Shown: positions 1 to 12,148 of the stretch, piece by piece | Layout of the letters: every line of letters starts with the position of its first letter | Numbering within the stretch: the stretch's first letter is position 1 | Origin: Corylus avellana | Taxonomy: Eukaryota > Streptophyta > Magnoliopsida > Fagales > Betulaceae | NCBI RefSeq assembly: GCF_901000735.1 | Contig: NC_081542.1 | Coordinates: 32,817,871-32,881,870, forward strand | Reading direction: 5' to 3' | DNA: 64,000 bases | Made by a program: the position numbers and the translations under genes | Notes under the pieces: model-generated | The model's database searches: none | Seen by the model: only the letters and a program-made list of their open reading frames with translations | What the model was told of the DNA's origin: nothing

Positions 1-1281
1 TTGGTGTTTAAGTTTGGGGGACGCCCTAGCCTTGTTCACACTCAGATTTCCTTACTTCCGGTAATGTATTTCTATACTACATATTGAGGGCAATGTGTAA
101 TTAAAGTTTGGGGGTATGGAAAAACACTTTGTCTATTTATTTTTGTTCTTATTTGTTTATTTGTATTTGTCTTTTTGTGTTAAAAAATTTGAAAAAAATA
201 AAAATAAATTATGCTATGTTTTTGTCAAGTTTGAGTTAAACTGTGACTGTGGTTTGCATTTCATTAGCTTGCTTAAAGGGTTGAACAAATTATTATGTCA
301 TTAGGAGTCTGAGTCCCTTGATTTATTTTTGGGTAAAAGAGATTTCACTTGTTTTGAGATAAATTTTCATGAGCACATTAGCATGTTTTTTGTGAGGTAT
401 GATGTTTGAGCTTAGGCTTGTTTTCTTTGAGATTTGTTGGATGACCTATTGATGAATAACCATTGGCTTGCAAGATATAAAAAATAAAAATAAATAAAAA
501 AATAAATAAAAAAGAGAAGGAAAAAGAAAAGAAAGATCATGTTGAGTTTTTCATTGAGTAACCGGACCTTTTGCCTCATTAAGCATTGAGTGTTCGCGTC
601 AAAAGGTGTGAAGTTCAGTGTTGATTTATGATATGGCTAGTCTGGCTTCATAGCCTTTTTGACTTAAGTTAATAAGCCCTTAGGGATGTTCTACATCTAG
701 TGCCCTAAAGCTACCTGGCTTGGGAATCATTGGCCTAACACTTGTTACATGAGTCAATTAGAAAGCTTAAGGGAGTTAGACATTGCAGAGCCTGTTTAAA
801 AAAAGAAAAAAAAATGCATATCTTGCCTTGGTTGTTTCATTTGTTAGGGATTCTTTCAAATTTTATGGAACTTATCTTGAGTTTAAACTAAAAGCTTCAT
901 GATTATGTGCTAATTACACTTTACACATTTCAGAACATATGAGGTCTTAATTGTCCATTTATGAGTAATTTGATTTTGGATTTCCTTTTGATTGTTATGA
1001 TGGTGTTTGTCTTTTTAAGTTTGCTCATGAATAAGAACCATGGTTTATGTGAAACTTCTTTCTTGTTAACAGCATAGTGCACAATGTTTGTGGGTATTAT
1101 TCCTGTTAAGCCCTCACGAGACTTTACTCGTCCACTAAGGATGCCTAGGGGTTTAAAAGGCTTGTTGCATATGCTAAATGCAATCGTCTCTCCCACGAAA
1201 GAGGATTTATGTTTCTTGCTTTCATTTTATTTTTCGTTTTCTTTTGCTAAGGGCCTAGCAAAATGTACGTTTGAGGGTGTT
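1..1281 (+). mobile_element. E1: 3' noncoding internal region of an Athila-like gypsy element
   Basis: This stretch has no convincing coding frame but aligns by eye with the pre-LTR regions of E2 (2621-3825), E3 (7872-9034) and, antisense, E5 and E6. Shared blocks are the 'gggcaatgtgtaatt...tttgggggt' start, the GTGCCCTAAAG/TCAATTAGAAAGCTTAAG block and the CTCACGAGACTTTACTCGTCC hairpin block at 1112-1133. A polypurine-like tract precedes the LTR at 1282. Gag would lie to the left, outside the window. The short ORFs in it are shadows. Confidence 0.75.
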
Positions 1282-2620
1282 TGATAAGTGCCAAATATTG
1301 CATATTTGGACCCCTTTATTTACATTAGTTAATCCTTTAGCTGTGTAGTTATTTAATATTTTGTGTTAGTTTTGTGTTTTTAGTATTTTGTAGGTCATTG
1401 AAGAAAAACTGCAGCTTTAAAGGAAAAAATGCAAAGTTTGGAAGAAAGAATACTTTGAGAAGACCTAGATTGTGTGGTTAAGTCTAACCAAATCCAAGAA
1501 AAGGTTAAATCAGATTAAAGTTCAGATTGGATAAGATTTCGGATCGGATTCAAATTCAGATTTTGCACATGTCTTAGTATTTTGACCATAACTCTCCGCT
1601 CAAATATCGGATTGAAGTGATTCAAACGGAATTGGAAAGATAGCTCAAAATACTACAATTTGTTGTGAAATAGGATATTCGTAATTCAGACGGTTTCTAT
1701 GCCAAAATCGCCCCACAATTAAAGGATACAAATTTGGACGAATCCTATTCCGATTTCAGACTTCTATTTTGACTGGGAGACAGACCTTTGAATTATCTAG
1801 GTTTACTTGGGCTTCTAGGACTTCCCTAAGCCTATAAATAGACTTCTTTGCATTCAAGAAAAGTGACACAATCCCAGAGAGCAAAATTCTTTTGTTTAGT
1901 TTTTCTTTAGGTTTAGGTTTAGGTTTAGATTGTATTTTTATGTGGAGCTAAATTCCCAACTAAGGTTGGGGATGAAGCCTCACCGATGAAGAACAACATC
2001 ACTTTTATGTAAATTTTTATTATTTTGATTTTATTGGGTTTTATATTTCAATTGTTTTACTTCTAATCAATTGTATGAAGTGATTCTTGGATATCTCTTG
2101 TGATTCAAGGATACATGTCATGATTTGAGATAATTTCATATGATTGATTGCTTGGATTTTAACTCATAAAAATTGGATATCCCTTGTGATTTGTTCTACG
2201 GATACATCTAGTGTTTCAATTGAATTTGGATTCCTTTTGTGATTTGGTCAATGAATGGATACATGGGATGGTTTTGATTAATTCTTTGAAGCATAGTAAA
2301 ACATATCTATGATTTAATTTGTGAGAACTTTGGATTAATATTGATGAACATAAAGTATGTTGTTATGATTTGGTGAGTGTGAATTCCCAAACCTTAGTAC
2401 ATTTATCCTTAGATTTACTTATTTTATTTAGTTTATGTTTATCCTTTAATTTTCAAAACTCAAAAATCAAAACCCTTTTGGAACTAGATTATGATTTAAT
2501 TAGTTTAGATATAAATTGCTCTTTCAAAAATACAATTCTCTGTGGGATCGACCTCGCACTTGCAATCCATTAAACTACAATTGATTCGTGCACTTGCGAG
2601 TTAAATAAATTTGCACAACA
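1282..2620 (+). repeat. E1 3' LTR
   Basis: It starts TGATAAGTGCCAAATATTGC and ends TTTGCACAACA, so it has TG...CA ends and is about 1.34 kb. A 'cctataaatagac' TATA-like box lies near 1831-1843. Three GGATAYCYYTTGTGATT-type repeats lie at 2089, 2175 and 2228. The same LTR subfamily occurs antisense at 20988, 49321 and 54050. The base run ctatt after it (2621-2625) matches the corresponding site in E3 internal sequence (near 7791), so E1 probably inserted into E2. Confidence 0.85.
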
Positions 2621-3825
2621 CTATTCCTTTCCAAACATGTCATCCATCTCTCAGGTAAGAACTTTCCATGTTATACACACATTGGGGACAATGTGTAATT
2701 TATGTATGGGGGTGTGGGAGACACTTACACACACTTTGTCCCATTTTTGAAAAAGAAAAATATATATATATTTCATGTTGTCTTAAAATTTTGAACACAT
2801 GATCTAATGATAGGATTTTTTTTTTCAATTTGGTTACTTGCTTTTGGCAATTGAGAATTTATATGTTCGAACTAATCTACACAAGTATATTAGCACATAA
2901 TTTGTGGGGTATGACATGAAAGTCTGATGTGTGTGTTTCTATGTCTTGGGTGAAACTGGATGGCTTATTAGATGGATACTTTGACATATTTATATATATA
3001 AAAAGAGAAAAAGAGTATAGAAAAAAGAAAAAGAAAAAAATGAAGATCATTGATAAGCTTTTCACTAAGTAACTAGACTTCTTGTCTCAAAGCATTGAGT
3101 GTTCACGTCAAAAGATGAAGAATTTTGATTTGGTTAATGTCATGGTTAGTTTAGTTTTGTAGCCTTTTTGACTCGAGTTAGTAAGTCTTTAGGGGCGTTT
3201 TATACCTAATGCCCTAAAACCATTTGGTTTGGGAGTCATTGACTTAACACTCGTTACATGGGTCAATTAGAAAGCTTAAGGGAACCAAACATTGTATAGC
3301 CTGACTAAAAAAAAAAAAAAAAGGAGAAAGAAAAAGAAAAGTTATGCTATAGTTATTCATTCTAATGAGGATTTTAGTGAACTTTGAGATATTGAGACAT
3401 TGCACATTGGAAATAATTAGAAGCTTCATATTTATGTGCTAGTTTACTTTACACTGTTTCAAACTTGTGATGCCTTACCTTGTCTTTTGAAAGTAATTAG
3501 ACTTTAAAATTTTAATTCATTGTGAAGATGAAGTTTATCTTTTTAAGCTTGCTAATGAATGAGAATCATGGTTTTGAGTGACACTTGAATTGTTGAATAG
3601 CATGATTTTTTGCATAATGTTTGTAGGTATCATTTCTAGAAAATCCTCACGAGATTTCACTCGTCCTTTAGGGAATTCTTATGGGTTTAAAAGGCTTGTA
3701 GCATGTGCTAAATGCAATCGTACATCCCACGAAAGATGGATTTATCGTTTTGTGTTTTTTTTTATTTTTATTTTGTTTTTAGTTTTGTATTGCTAAGGGA
3801 CTAGCAAAATGTAAGTTTGGGGGTG
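2621..3825 (+). mobile_element. E2: 3' noncoding internal region of an Athila-like gypsy element
   Basis: It is collinear with 7796-9034 of E3: the CATCTCTC(A/G)GGTAAG start, the 'ttggggacaatgtgtaatt' block, A-rich tracts, the conserved hairpin at 3649-3664 and the final 'aagtttgggggtg' polypurine tract. No gag remains in view because E1 interrupts it on the left. The short ORFs are not convincing. Confidence 0.75.
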
Positions 3826-4242
3826 TGTTAAGTGCCAAAATATTCATATTTTAGCTTTTAAACTTATATGTGTTAATTCCTTAAGTGTTGTTAATTTATG
3901 CTATTTTAGTTCTTTTATGTGTTTTTCATGCTTTTGTAGGCTTTTGGATGGAAAGGAAGTAAATCTGGAAGATTTAGGCTCAAAGAGAAAATTTGGGAAA
4001 AGTTGGAGTTTCTGGTAGTGCGATCGATTGCAGGAGACCTGTGATCGAGCGCACACAGGCTATGATCGATCGCATCCGCGCGCTGGAGAACAATGAGTTG
4101 CGGCCAGACTCCCTTTCCTTCCATATTAGGGTTTTCCAAGTCCCACTTGTAATAAGACTAAACCCTACGAATTTTCTAGGTTTACTAGTGTGTCAAAGAC
4201 TTTTAAAAGCCTATAAATAGACATCTAAACCCTGAGAATAAT
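3826..4242 (+). repeat. E2 3' LTR, 5' part (split by E3)
   Basis: It begins TGTTAAGTGCCAAAATATTC directly after a polypurine tract and runs through a TATA-like 'cctataaatagac' to 4242, where E3 begins. The LTR resumes at 10515. It carries GATCGAGCGCAC-type GC-rich motifs (4020-4085) absent from the E3 LTR. The last five bases, ataat, pair with atagt after E3 as a target duplication with one mismatch. Confidence 0.85.
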
Positions 4243-5722
4243 TGATAAGTACCAAAATATTTATATTTTAGCCCTTAAACTTATATTTGTTAATTCCTTA
4301 GTTTTGTTAGTTTATGCTATTTTATTTCTTTTTTGTATTTTCTTTGTTTTATAGGTTTTTGGAAGAAAAGAAAGCATTTATGGAAAAGTTCCAAGCTTAA
4401 AGGGCAAATTGGAAAGAGCTAGAAGATATGGTTAAGCTTAACCAATTATAATAGAGGACCTATATGATGTAATTAAGTTTAATCAAATAAATGAAATGAT
4501 TAAATTGGAATTGCTCAAATTGGAGTCAAAATCGGATGGGATTCAAAATTGGATTCTGCATATGTCTCGGTATTTTGACCATAACTTTTAGCTTAAATAT
4601 CCAATTGAGGTGATTTAAGCGGCATTGGAAAGCTAACTCAAAATTCTACAAATCGTTGTGAAGTAGTATTTTCCTAATTTGGAGCGCCGCTATAGGAACG
4701 CGATTCTGGACGAATCCTATTCTGATTTGGACTTAGGTTTTCTTTATCCTAATTGGACTAGGACTTAAATCTTCGAATTTCCTAGGATTACTAAGGCTTT
4801 TAGGACTCTCCTAAGCCCTATAAATAGACCTTTAAGCCACACAATTTAATAGACAATTTCAAGGATACAACTTTGGGGAGAGGAATTGGAGGCTACTTCT
4901 AGGAGCGGTTTTCGGTTCTTTCTTTTCCTTTTCTTTTTAGTTTTATTTTAATTATGTGTAACTAACTCTTAAGAAGGGCTAGATTGAACCCATAATTATG
5001 TTTATTTAATATTTCAATATTGTCACCTTTTTGATAATCATATTGTGTTGCTTAACTTGATTAAGTCCTGTTTTCTTGAATTCTTCATATGTATGTGATT
5101 GTCCATTATATGCATGTGGTATGAATTAGTTAATTAAATCAATTTAAATGATCGAGTCTTGGGTTTAATAAGAGTAACAAAAGAAATCTACACTGGGTTC
5201 TTGAGTTAATCAACATGGGGAACCGGGAGTAGACACCCATGCACTAGATCTCATGTGTTTGTTGATTTCCATAGATTTATGCTTTCTTAAAGAATAACTT
5301 AGTAGACACCCATGCTAAATCCCTTAAGAATGAAAAGAATTAGAGTAGACACCCATGCCTAATTCGCTACTTAGGAAAATCAATGGCCTAAGGAGTAGAT
5401 ACTCATACCCTTAGGTTGGCAAACACTAAGTATTCATAATATGATTGGATCATTGGCATATTGTTATATTATCTAAATATGATTAGTGGTGGATATCATA
5501 GCCTTGCCTTTACCTTTTTCATTTATCTTTATATGTTTTTATTTCTTTTTCACAATATCAATTCAGTAACAATTTGATATTTTAATCAATTCTAAATAAA
5601 ATCAACAATCCCCGTGGGATCGATCTTGTATTTGCTGCACTATACTATCGTTTGATCTTGTGCACTTACGAGTAAAACGCACTAAATATTATCTATTAAT
5701 TTATGTAGTATTTGGCACAACA
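4243..5722 (+). repeat. E3 5' LTR
   Basis: It starts TGATAAGTACCAAAATATTT and ends TTTGGCACAACA. A TATA-like 'ccctataaatagac' lies near 4817-4830. Four GTAGAYACYCATRCC-type motifs lie at 5229, 5302, 5345 and 5395 in the downstream half. The 3' copy at 9035-10514 is of equal length with scattered substitutions and small indels, so the insertion is not very recent. Confidence 0.9.
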
Positions 5723-5728
5723 AGCTTT

Positions 5729-5746
5729 TGGTGCCGTTGCCGGGGA
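5729..5746 (+). other. E3 minus-strand primer-binding site
   Basis: TGGTGCCGTTGCCGGGGA lies six bases after the LTR end. From memory this matches the tRNA-Asp-type primer reported for Athila/Tat elements. The sister elements have TGGCGCCATTGCCAGGGA (E5) and a diverged TGGCGTCGTTGCCGCCCC (V). Confidence 0.8.
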
Positions 5747-6110
5747 TTGTTTGATTTTGTTTCGAATTTTTTTCCCTTAGTTTATTTTTGTTTTAATTTA
5801 GTTTTCTATTTTCTGTTTTTCCGCAGTTACCTTTTTGCCTCCGGAGGTGTGCTCGAGCTCCCATTCCAGGGCGATCGAGCGCACCTGACGATGCAATCGA
5901 TCGCACATCCGGACAGCAGCACGGAAATTGTGTTAATTATTGATCTGATTTATTTATTTTATTTTTGTTTTTATTTTTGTTTTGTTATTTAATTTTCTTT
6001 TTGTTTTAATTATGTTGAGAAACACTACACCTCCGACACGAAGACCTATGAAAAGTTCATTCAGTCCCCAGATCCTGAACCAGCTAACATGCATTAATTT
6101 CTAGCCCATT
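5747..6110 (+). other. E3 leader
   Basis: T-rich untranslated leader between the primer site and gag. It contains GC-rich GATCGAGCGCAC / CGATCGCA motifs at about 5870-5910. A candidate gag start ATG at 6014 opens a frame that stops after about 30 codons, so the original gag N-terminus is probably frameshifted or partly deleted. Confidence 0.6.
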
Positions 6111-7871
6111 GTGCAGAGCAGTTACGATTTATCTCCGCTGCTCAATATGAGTCCACACTATAAATGCACACCTACAGAGAACCCATATTGGCATAGTCGA
6201 GAATTCAGTGATCTCTGCAGGACTCAAAATGTTCAGGGTTTAACTCCAGAAGAAATCAGGTTAATCCTCTTCTCTTTTTCTTTAAAAGATAATGCTAAGA
6301 TATGGTACAATTCTTTGGCCACAGGTTCTATTCATACTTGGGATGAGATGGCCACAAAGTTCTTAAAGAAATTTTTCCCAGCCCAAAAGACAAGGCAATT
6401 GAGAAGGAAAATTATGACTTTCCAGCAAAGAGATGGAGACCTTTTCTTCGAGGCATGGGAACACTTTAATGAGCTACTTCTCAGATGCCCTGATCACCAT
6501 ATATCTCAAGACGATCAGGTATTGGCATTCTATGAGGGTTTAAATGATCCTAACAAGAGTCTTGTAGATTTAGCTTGTGGTTACATGTTGATGGACAAAA
6601 GCGGCGAGGAAGCCATAGAACTCTTTGAGACCTTAAGTGAGAACTCCCAACAATTCCCATTTAAAGGGAGACAAGGACTCAAAGGAAAAGGCATATATGA
6701 AGAGAGCACCAATGGAGGAATTCAGGCTCAAATGACTGCCATGGAGAAAAAGCTGGACATGCTCATGAAAGCTATGACTAATCATAGCAGTGCTCCTGTT
6801 CAACAAGTTACACAAGCCGAGGTACGTGCCATATGTTCCCATATTGACAACACCACTAAGACTTGTCCCATGTTTTCAATTGTGGATCAGGAGTCATCTC
6901 TCATCAAGTTGTCCCAACATTATCATGAAGAGGAGCCATCTCCCATCTATTGGCCTTCACAACACCAAGAAGGGGAGCCATCTCCGCAGTTCCATTGTCA
7001 ATCATACTCCTTTCTTAGCTACAATGAAGCCAATATGCAACTATTGGAATACGTTGCCAAGATAGAAGCTCATGAAGAGGAGCCACCTCTCATCAATTGG
7101 CCTCAACAATACCAAGAAGAAGAGTGTCAAAATTAGTTTGTTGCCAATCCTAATGAACAATACATGGAGGAAGAGTGCACTTACCATCATGAGCAAGCAA
7201 TTACCACATTAAGGAGTGAAGAAGCGGTTGAAAATCAAGGGGAAAAGAGGAAGGAGGAGCAAACGGAGATTCTAGAGGAACCACATATGGAAAAGGAAGA
7301 GAGCACTGAGACTTTTTCAACATCAGCTCCTATTCCTGAATTACCAAGAGTCCAAGAGAGAAGTCATCTGGGGTTATGTGATGAGCAAATTGAGGACATC
7401 AAGATAGAAAAGCTCCATGAGTTTTCTTCTTATTTTATTCTAGTTCATGATTCCCTTTCGGATGAGAAACTATTTGAGAAGACTCAGAATGGTCTACCCC
7501 AATCTACAGACAATTGGAATCCCCCTGCTATAGGAAAAATTTATTCTCTGTGGTGCAAGAGAAGAAAAGATTGGTACTTCAAGTTTAAGAGGAGGACAAT
7601 GGTCTGGAAGACATTAAACTTAGCGCTCATGGGAGACACCCACAACATATCTTTTTTATTTCCTTGTTTGTTTGTTTTTATTTTATTTTTATTTTTATTA
7701 GTTTCCTTTTGTTTCCGTTGTTACTTTAGTGTTTTGTTTTGCAAGGATAAGGGTGCTTTAGTTGAAGTTTGGGGGTGTGCTATGAGCCATGCTATTCTAG
7801 ACAAGTTCGTCCATCTCTCGGGTAAGATACTTTCCATGTTATACACACATTGGGGACAATGTGTAATTTAG
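6111..7871 (+). pseudogene. E3 gag (retrotransposon capsid-like protein), one in-frame stop
   Basis: The first segment (6111-7136) carries a Retrotrans_gag-type core, with WYNSLATGSIHTWDEMATKF followed by FFPAQKTRQLRRKI, then the FEAWEHFNELLLRCPDH helix. It would form the capsid shell that packages element RNA. A TAG at 7134 interrupts the frame, which resumes in phase at 7164 as a Glu/Lys-rich tail. The last roughly 60 codons read through T-rich noncoding-like DNA and are probably not real coding. The first ATG at 6111 may not be the original start. No CCHC knuckle and no protease follow, although sister element E6 has a protease here. Confidence 0.8.
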
Positions 7872-8199
7872 GTTTGGGGGTATGGGAGACACTTTACACA
7901 CACTTTGTCCCATTTTTGAAAAGAAAAAAAAAATGCATATTCATGTTGTCTTAAAATTTTGGTAGATCTAAAAAAAAAATTGTGATTTGATTTCATTGGT
8001 GAGCTTAAAATTTTGAACACATGATCTGATGATAGGATTTTTCAGTTTGGTTACTTGCTTTTAGCAATTGAGAATTCACATGTTTGATCTAATCTACACA
8101 AGCACATTAGCACATAATTTGTGGGGTATGACATGAAAGTCTGATGTGTGTGTTTCTATGTTTTGAGTGAAACTTGATGACTTATTAGATGGATACTTT

Positions 8200-8260
<61 letters not shown>

Positions 8261-9034
8261 CATTGATGAGCTTTTTACTAAGTAACTGGACCTCTTGCCT
8301 CAAAGCATTGAGTGTTCACGTCAAAAGGTGAATAATTTTGATTTGGTTAATGTCATGGTTAGTTTGATTTCGTAGTCTTTTTGACTTGAGTTAGTAAGTT
8401 ATAGGAGTCTCTATACACCTAATGCCCTAAAACCATTTGGTTTGGGAGTTATTGACTTAACACTCGTTACATGGGTCAATTAGAAAGCTTAAAGGAACCA
8501 AACATTGCACAGCCTGACCAAAAAAAAAAAAAAAAAAAAAAAGGGAAAAAGAAAAGTTATGCCATAGATATTCATTCTAATGGAAATTTCAGTGAACTTT
8601 GAGATATTGAGACATTGCACATTGTAAATAATTGAAAGCTTCATATTTATGTGCTAGTTCACTTTACACTATTTCAAACTTGTTATGCCTTAGCATGTCT
8701 TTTGTAAGTAATTAAACTTTAAAATTCCAATTCAGTGTGAAGATGAAGTTTATCTTTTTAAGCTTGCTAATGAATGAAAATCATGATCTTGAGTGATACC
8801 TTAATTTTGGATAATATGATCTTGTGCATAATGTTTGTGGGAAACATTTATGAAAAACCCTCACGAGACTTTACTCGTCCTCTAGGGAATTCCTAGGGGT
8901 TTAAAAGAATTGTTCATATGCTAAATGCAATTGTACATCCCACGAAAGATGAATTTATCTTTTTGTTTTGTGTTTTTCATTTTGTTTTTAGTTTAGTATT
9001 GCTAAGGGACTAGCAATATGTAAGTTTGGGGGTG
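7872..9034 (+). mobile_element. E3 3' noncoding internal region
   Basis: It matches 1-1281 and 2640-3825 block by block: GGTTTGGGGGTATGGG, a (TA)n tract at about 8203-8252, the TGCCCTAAAACCATTTGG block, a poly-A at about 8520-8541, the conserved hairpin at 8863-8878 and a polypurine tract before 9035. Conservation without any open frame suggests RNA-level function. Confidence 0.75.
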
Positions 9035-10514
9035 TGATAAGTACCAAAATTTTCATATTTTAGCCCTTAAACTTATATTTGTTCATTCCTTAGTTTTGTT
9101 AGTTTATGCTATTTTTTATTTTATTTTATTTTTTTTTGTATTTTCTTTGTTTTATAGGTTTTTGGAAGAAAAGAAAACGTTTCCAAAAAAGTTCCAAGCA
9201 TAAAGGGCAAATTGGGAAGATCTAGAAGATATGGTTAAGCTTAACTAATCATAATAAAGGACCTATATGATGTGATTAAGTTTAATCAAATAAAGGAAAT
9301 GAGTAAATCGAAATTTCTCAAATTAGAGTCAAAATCGGATTGGATTCAAAATTGGATTTTGCATACATCTCGGTATTTTCACCATAACTTTCATCTCAAC
9401 TATCCAATTGAGGTGATTCAAGTGGCTGGAAATTGAACTCAAAATTCTACAAATCATTGTGAAATAGTATTTTCCTAATTCGGAGCGCTGCTATGCCAAA
9501 ATTACCCGGCAAGATGAATTGGACTTAGGTTTCCTTTATCCTAACTGGACTAGGACTTAAATCTCCGAATTTTCTAGGATTACTAGGGCTTCTAGGACTC
9601 TCCTAAGCCTTATAAATAGACCTCTAAGCCTCACAATTTAGTAGACAATTTCAAATAGACAACTTTGGGGAGAGGAATTGGAGGCTACTTCTAGGAGCGG
9701 TTTTCAGTTCTTTCTTTCCCTTTTCTTTTTAGTTTTATTTTAATTATGTGTAACTAACTCTTAAGAAGGGCTAGATTGAAGCCCTAATTATGTTTATTTA
9801 ATATTTCAATATTGACGCCTTTGTGATAATCATATTGTGTTGCTTAACTTAATTAATTCATGTATTCTTTAATTCCTCATATACATGTGATTGACCATTA
9901 TATGCATGTGGTATGGATTAGTTAATTAAATCAATTTGGATGATTGAGTCCTAGGTTTAATAAGAGTAACAAAAGAAATCCACACCAGGTTCTTGGGTTA
10001 ATCAACACGGGGAACCGGGAATAGACACCCATGCCCTAGGCCTCATGTGTTTGTCGATTTCCATAGATTTATGCTTTCTTAAAGAATAACTTAGCAGACA
10101 CCCATGCTAAATCTTTTAAGAAAGAAAAGAATTAGAGTAGACACCTATGCCTAATTCGTTGCTTAGAAAAATCAATAGCTTAAGGAGTAGACACCTATAC
10201 CCTTACGTTGGCAAACATTAAGTATTAATAATATGATTGGATCATTGGCATATTGTTATATTATCTAAATATGATTAGTGGTGGATATGAAAGCCCTGCC
10301 TTTACCTTTTTCATTTATCTTTATATCTTTTTATTTCTTTTTCACAATATCAATTCAGTGACAATTTGATATTTTAATCAATTCTAAATAAAATCAACAA
10401 TCCTCGTGGGATCAATTTCGTACTTGCTGCGCTATACTATCGTTTGATCTTGAGCACTTGCGAGTAAAACGTACTAAATATTATCTATTAATTTAGGTTG
10501 TATTTGGCACAACA
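9035..10514 (+). repeat. E3 3' LTR
   Basis: It starts TGATAAGTACCAAAATTTTC after the tract 'taagtttgggggtg' and ends TTTGGCACAACA. Four GTAGACACCYATRCC-like motifs lie at about 10021, 10094, 10137 and 10187. It is followed by atagt, the target duplication. Confidence 0.9.
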
Positions 10515-11388
10515 ATAGTCATCCTTGAATAGATACAACTTTGGGGAGAGGAATTGGAGGCTACTTCTAGGAGCGGTTTCCGGTTCTTCCTTTCCCTTTT
10601 CTTTTTAGTTATATTTTAATTATGTATAACTAACTCTTAAGGATGACTAGATTGAAGCCCTAATTATGTTTATTTAATATTTCAATATTGGCGCCTTTGT
10701 GATAATCATATTGTGTTACTTAACTTGATTAATTCCTGTTTTCTTGAATTCCTCATATGCATGTGATTGGCCATTATATGCATGTGGTACGGATTAGTTA
10801 ATTAAATCAATTTGAATGAACGAGTCTTGGGTTTAATAAGAGTAACAATAGAAATCTACACTGGATTCTTGGTTTAATCGACATGGAAAACCAGGAGTAT
10901 GCATCCATGCCCTAGGTTCCCCGTGTTTGTCAATTTTCATACATTTATGATTTCTTAAAGAACAACTTAGTATACACCCATGCTAAATCCTTTGAGAAAG
11001 AGAAGAGTTAGAGTATACACCCATACCTAACTTGTTGCATAGGGAAATCAATAGCTTAAGAAGTATACACCCATGCCCTTAGGTTGGCAAACATTAGGTA
11101 TTCATAATATGATTGGATCATTGGCATATTGTTATATTATTTGAGCATGATTAGTGGTGGATATCAAAGTCCTACCTTTACCTTTATCTTTATCTTTATT
11201 TATTTTCCTTAGTATTAATATCAATCTCGTGACAATTTTGATATTTTAATTAATTTTAAATAAAATCAACAATCCTCGTGGGATCGATCTTGTACTTGTT
11301 GCACTATACTATCGTTTGATCTTGTGCACTTGCGAGTAAAACGTATCAAGTATTTGCTTATTAGTTTAGGTGGGTATTTGGCACAACA
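10515..11388 (+). repeat. E2 3' LTR, 3' part (after E3)
   Basis: It resumes the LTR interrupted at 4242 ('gatacaactttggggagagg...') and ends TTTGGCACAACA. Joined lengths of 417 and 874 bases give about 1.29 kb, reasonable for the family. Its four internal motifs read GTATACAC or GTATGCAT where E3 has GTAGACAC. The outer border at 11388 abuts an X-family LTR. Confidence 0.85.
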
Positions 11389-11720
11389 GGCGGACGTACG
11401 GCCACGAGACCAGACGTACGGCCATGAGACGAAACGTACGAGCCTTCTAGCCGGACGTACGGCCACGAGCTCGGACATATGGTCAGAAGTGATTCAGGGA
11501 ACGCCACTTTGGCTAGTCATCTGATAGATTCTGATTTCATGTTCTAGGTTCGTATTTGTTGGATTTAGAACTAATGATAGGTATTTTCTCAGTATTCGAG
11601 GTTATGCTTGAGGAAATTTTACGAAGAAGCCTTACAACCTAGGTGACTATAAACTCACATGGATGCTTGTTGTTACTTTTCCCGCATTGCATGTCTATTA
11701 TATATATATATATATATATA
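11389..11720 (+). repeat. X1: X-family LTR, left part (split by pararetrovirus-like unit)
   Basis: It contains a cluster of CGTACGG motifs (11392-11470). From 'gggaacgccactttggctag' it then follows the intact X4 LTR at about 42630-42850, down to TTTTCCCGCATTGCA. It ends in a (TA)n run at 11700-11720. The LTR resumes at 17738. Its true left end was lost to the E2 insertion. Confidence 0.8.
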
Positions 11721-12147
11721 TCCTTGGATTATGAAATGGCAATATATCCATACAGAAGACAAGATCCAACGACATTGGTATGCCAAATGGTGGGATAAAT
11801 GCTCACTAGTTGACTCCATTGTCATTTCTGTTAAAGAATTGGCTCAAGCCCCAAAGGCTCTTACTTTGCTCTAGAATAAATCCCCTCTCTTAATAACCCC
11901 CAGTACTTTCACCACTTCCCCAACGGAAGAAAAGATTAAACCACCTGATTCTTCTCCCACTACTTCATCTAGTTCTTCAAAGAAGAAAGAAAAGATTAAA
12001 GCTCTCCTTGCTGCTCTTGATGATAATTCTGATGACGATGATGAAGAAGAAAAATTTGAAGCATCGTCTCAAAGTCCTGTTCAGATTCCCCCATATTTTG
12101 AAGATTCACAAGATTATTATCCCTATCTAGGGATAGAAGATTTATAA
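11721..12147 (+). pseudogene. C-terminal end of the viral polyprotein (displaced to the left end)
   Basis: The frame enters from the TA run and shows an aromatic block (WIMKWQY, then WYAKWWDK). A TAG at 11872 follows, then a Ser/Lys-rich and acidic stretch (DDNSDDDDEEEK) ending at TAA 12145-12147. It lies in the same phase (position mod 3 = 1) as the frame that reaches 17737. It has no start codon of its own, so it is read as the tail of that polyprotein separated by circular permutation. Acidic tails occur in caulimovirid capsid precursors, but the function here is unknown. Confidence 0.75.
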
Positions 12148-12148
12148 T

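Larger units (their letters stand above)
4243..10514 (+). mobile_element. E3: complete gag-only (non-autonomous) Athila-like gypsy retrotransposon
   Basis: Two LTRs of about 1480 bp each (4243-5722 and 9035-10514), a primer-binding site, a gag frame, a 1.2 kb noncoding 3' region and a polypurine tract give a whole element of about 6.3 kb. It has inserted into the 3' LTR of E2, with flanks ataat/atagt. No protease, reverse transcriptase, RNase H or integrase motif was seen, so it must have been mobilised in trans. Clade assignment to Athila/Tat rests on gag character and primer type and is from family knowledge. Confidence 0.88.

Noticed and set aside
930..1284. Overlapping short ORFs on both strands near the E1 polypurine tract
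   Set aside because: They lie in the conserved noncoding region; other copies (E2, E3, E5) break both frames.
8203..8252. (TA)n run as a second viral insertion site
   Set aside because: It lies in E3 noncoding sequence with nothing viral next to it; sister copies show only shorter T/A tracts here.
10021..10200. Evenly spaced repeats considered as a CRISPR array
   Set aside because: Only four short degenerate units in a plant LTR with unequal spacers; no relation to CRISPR.
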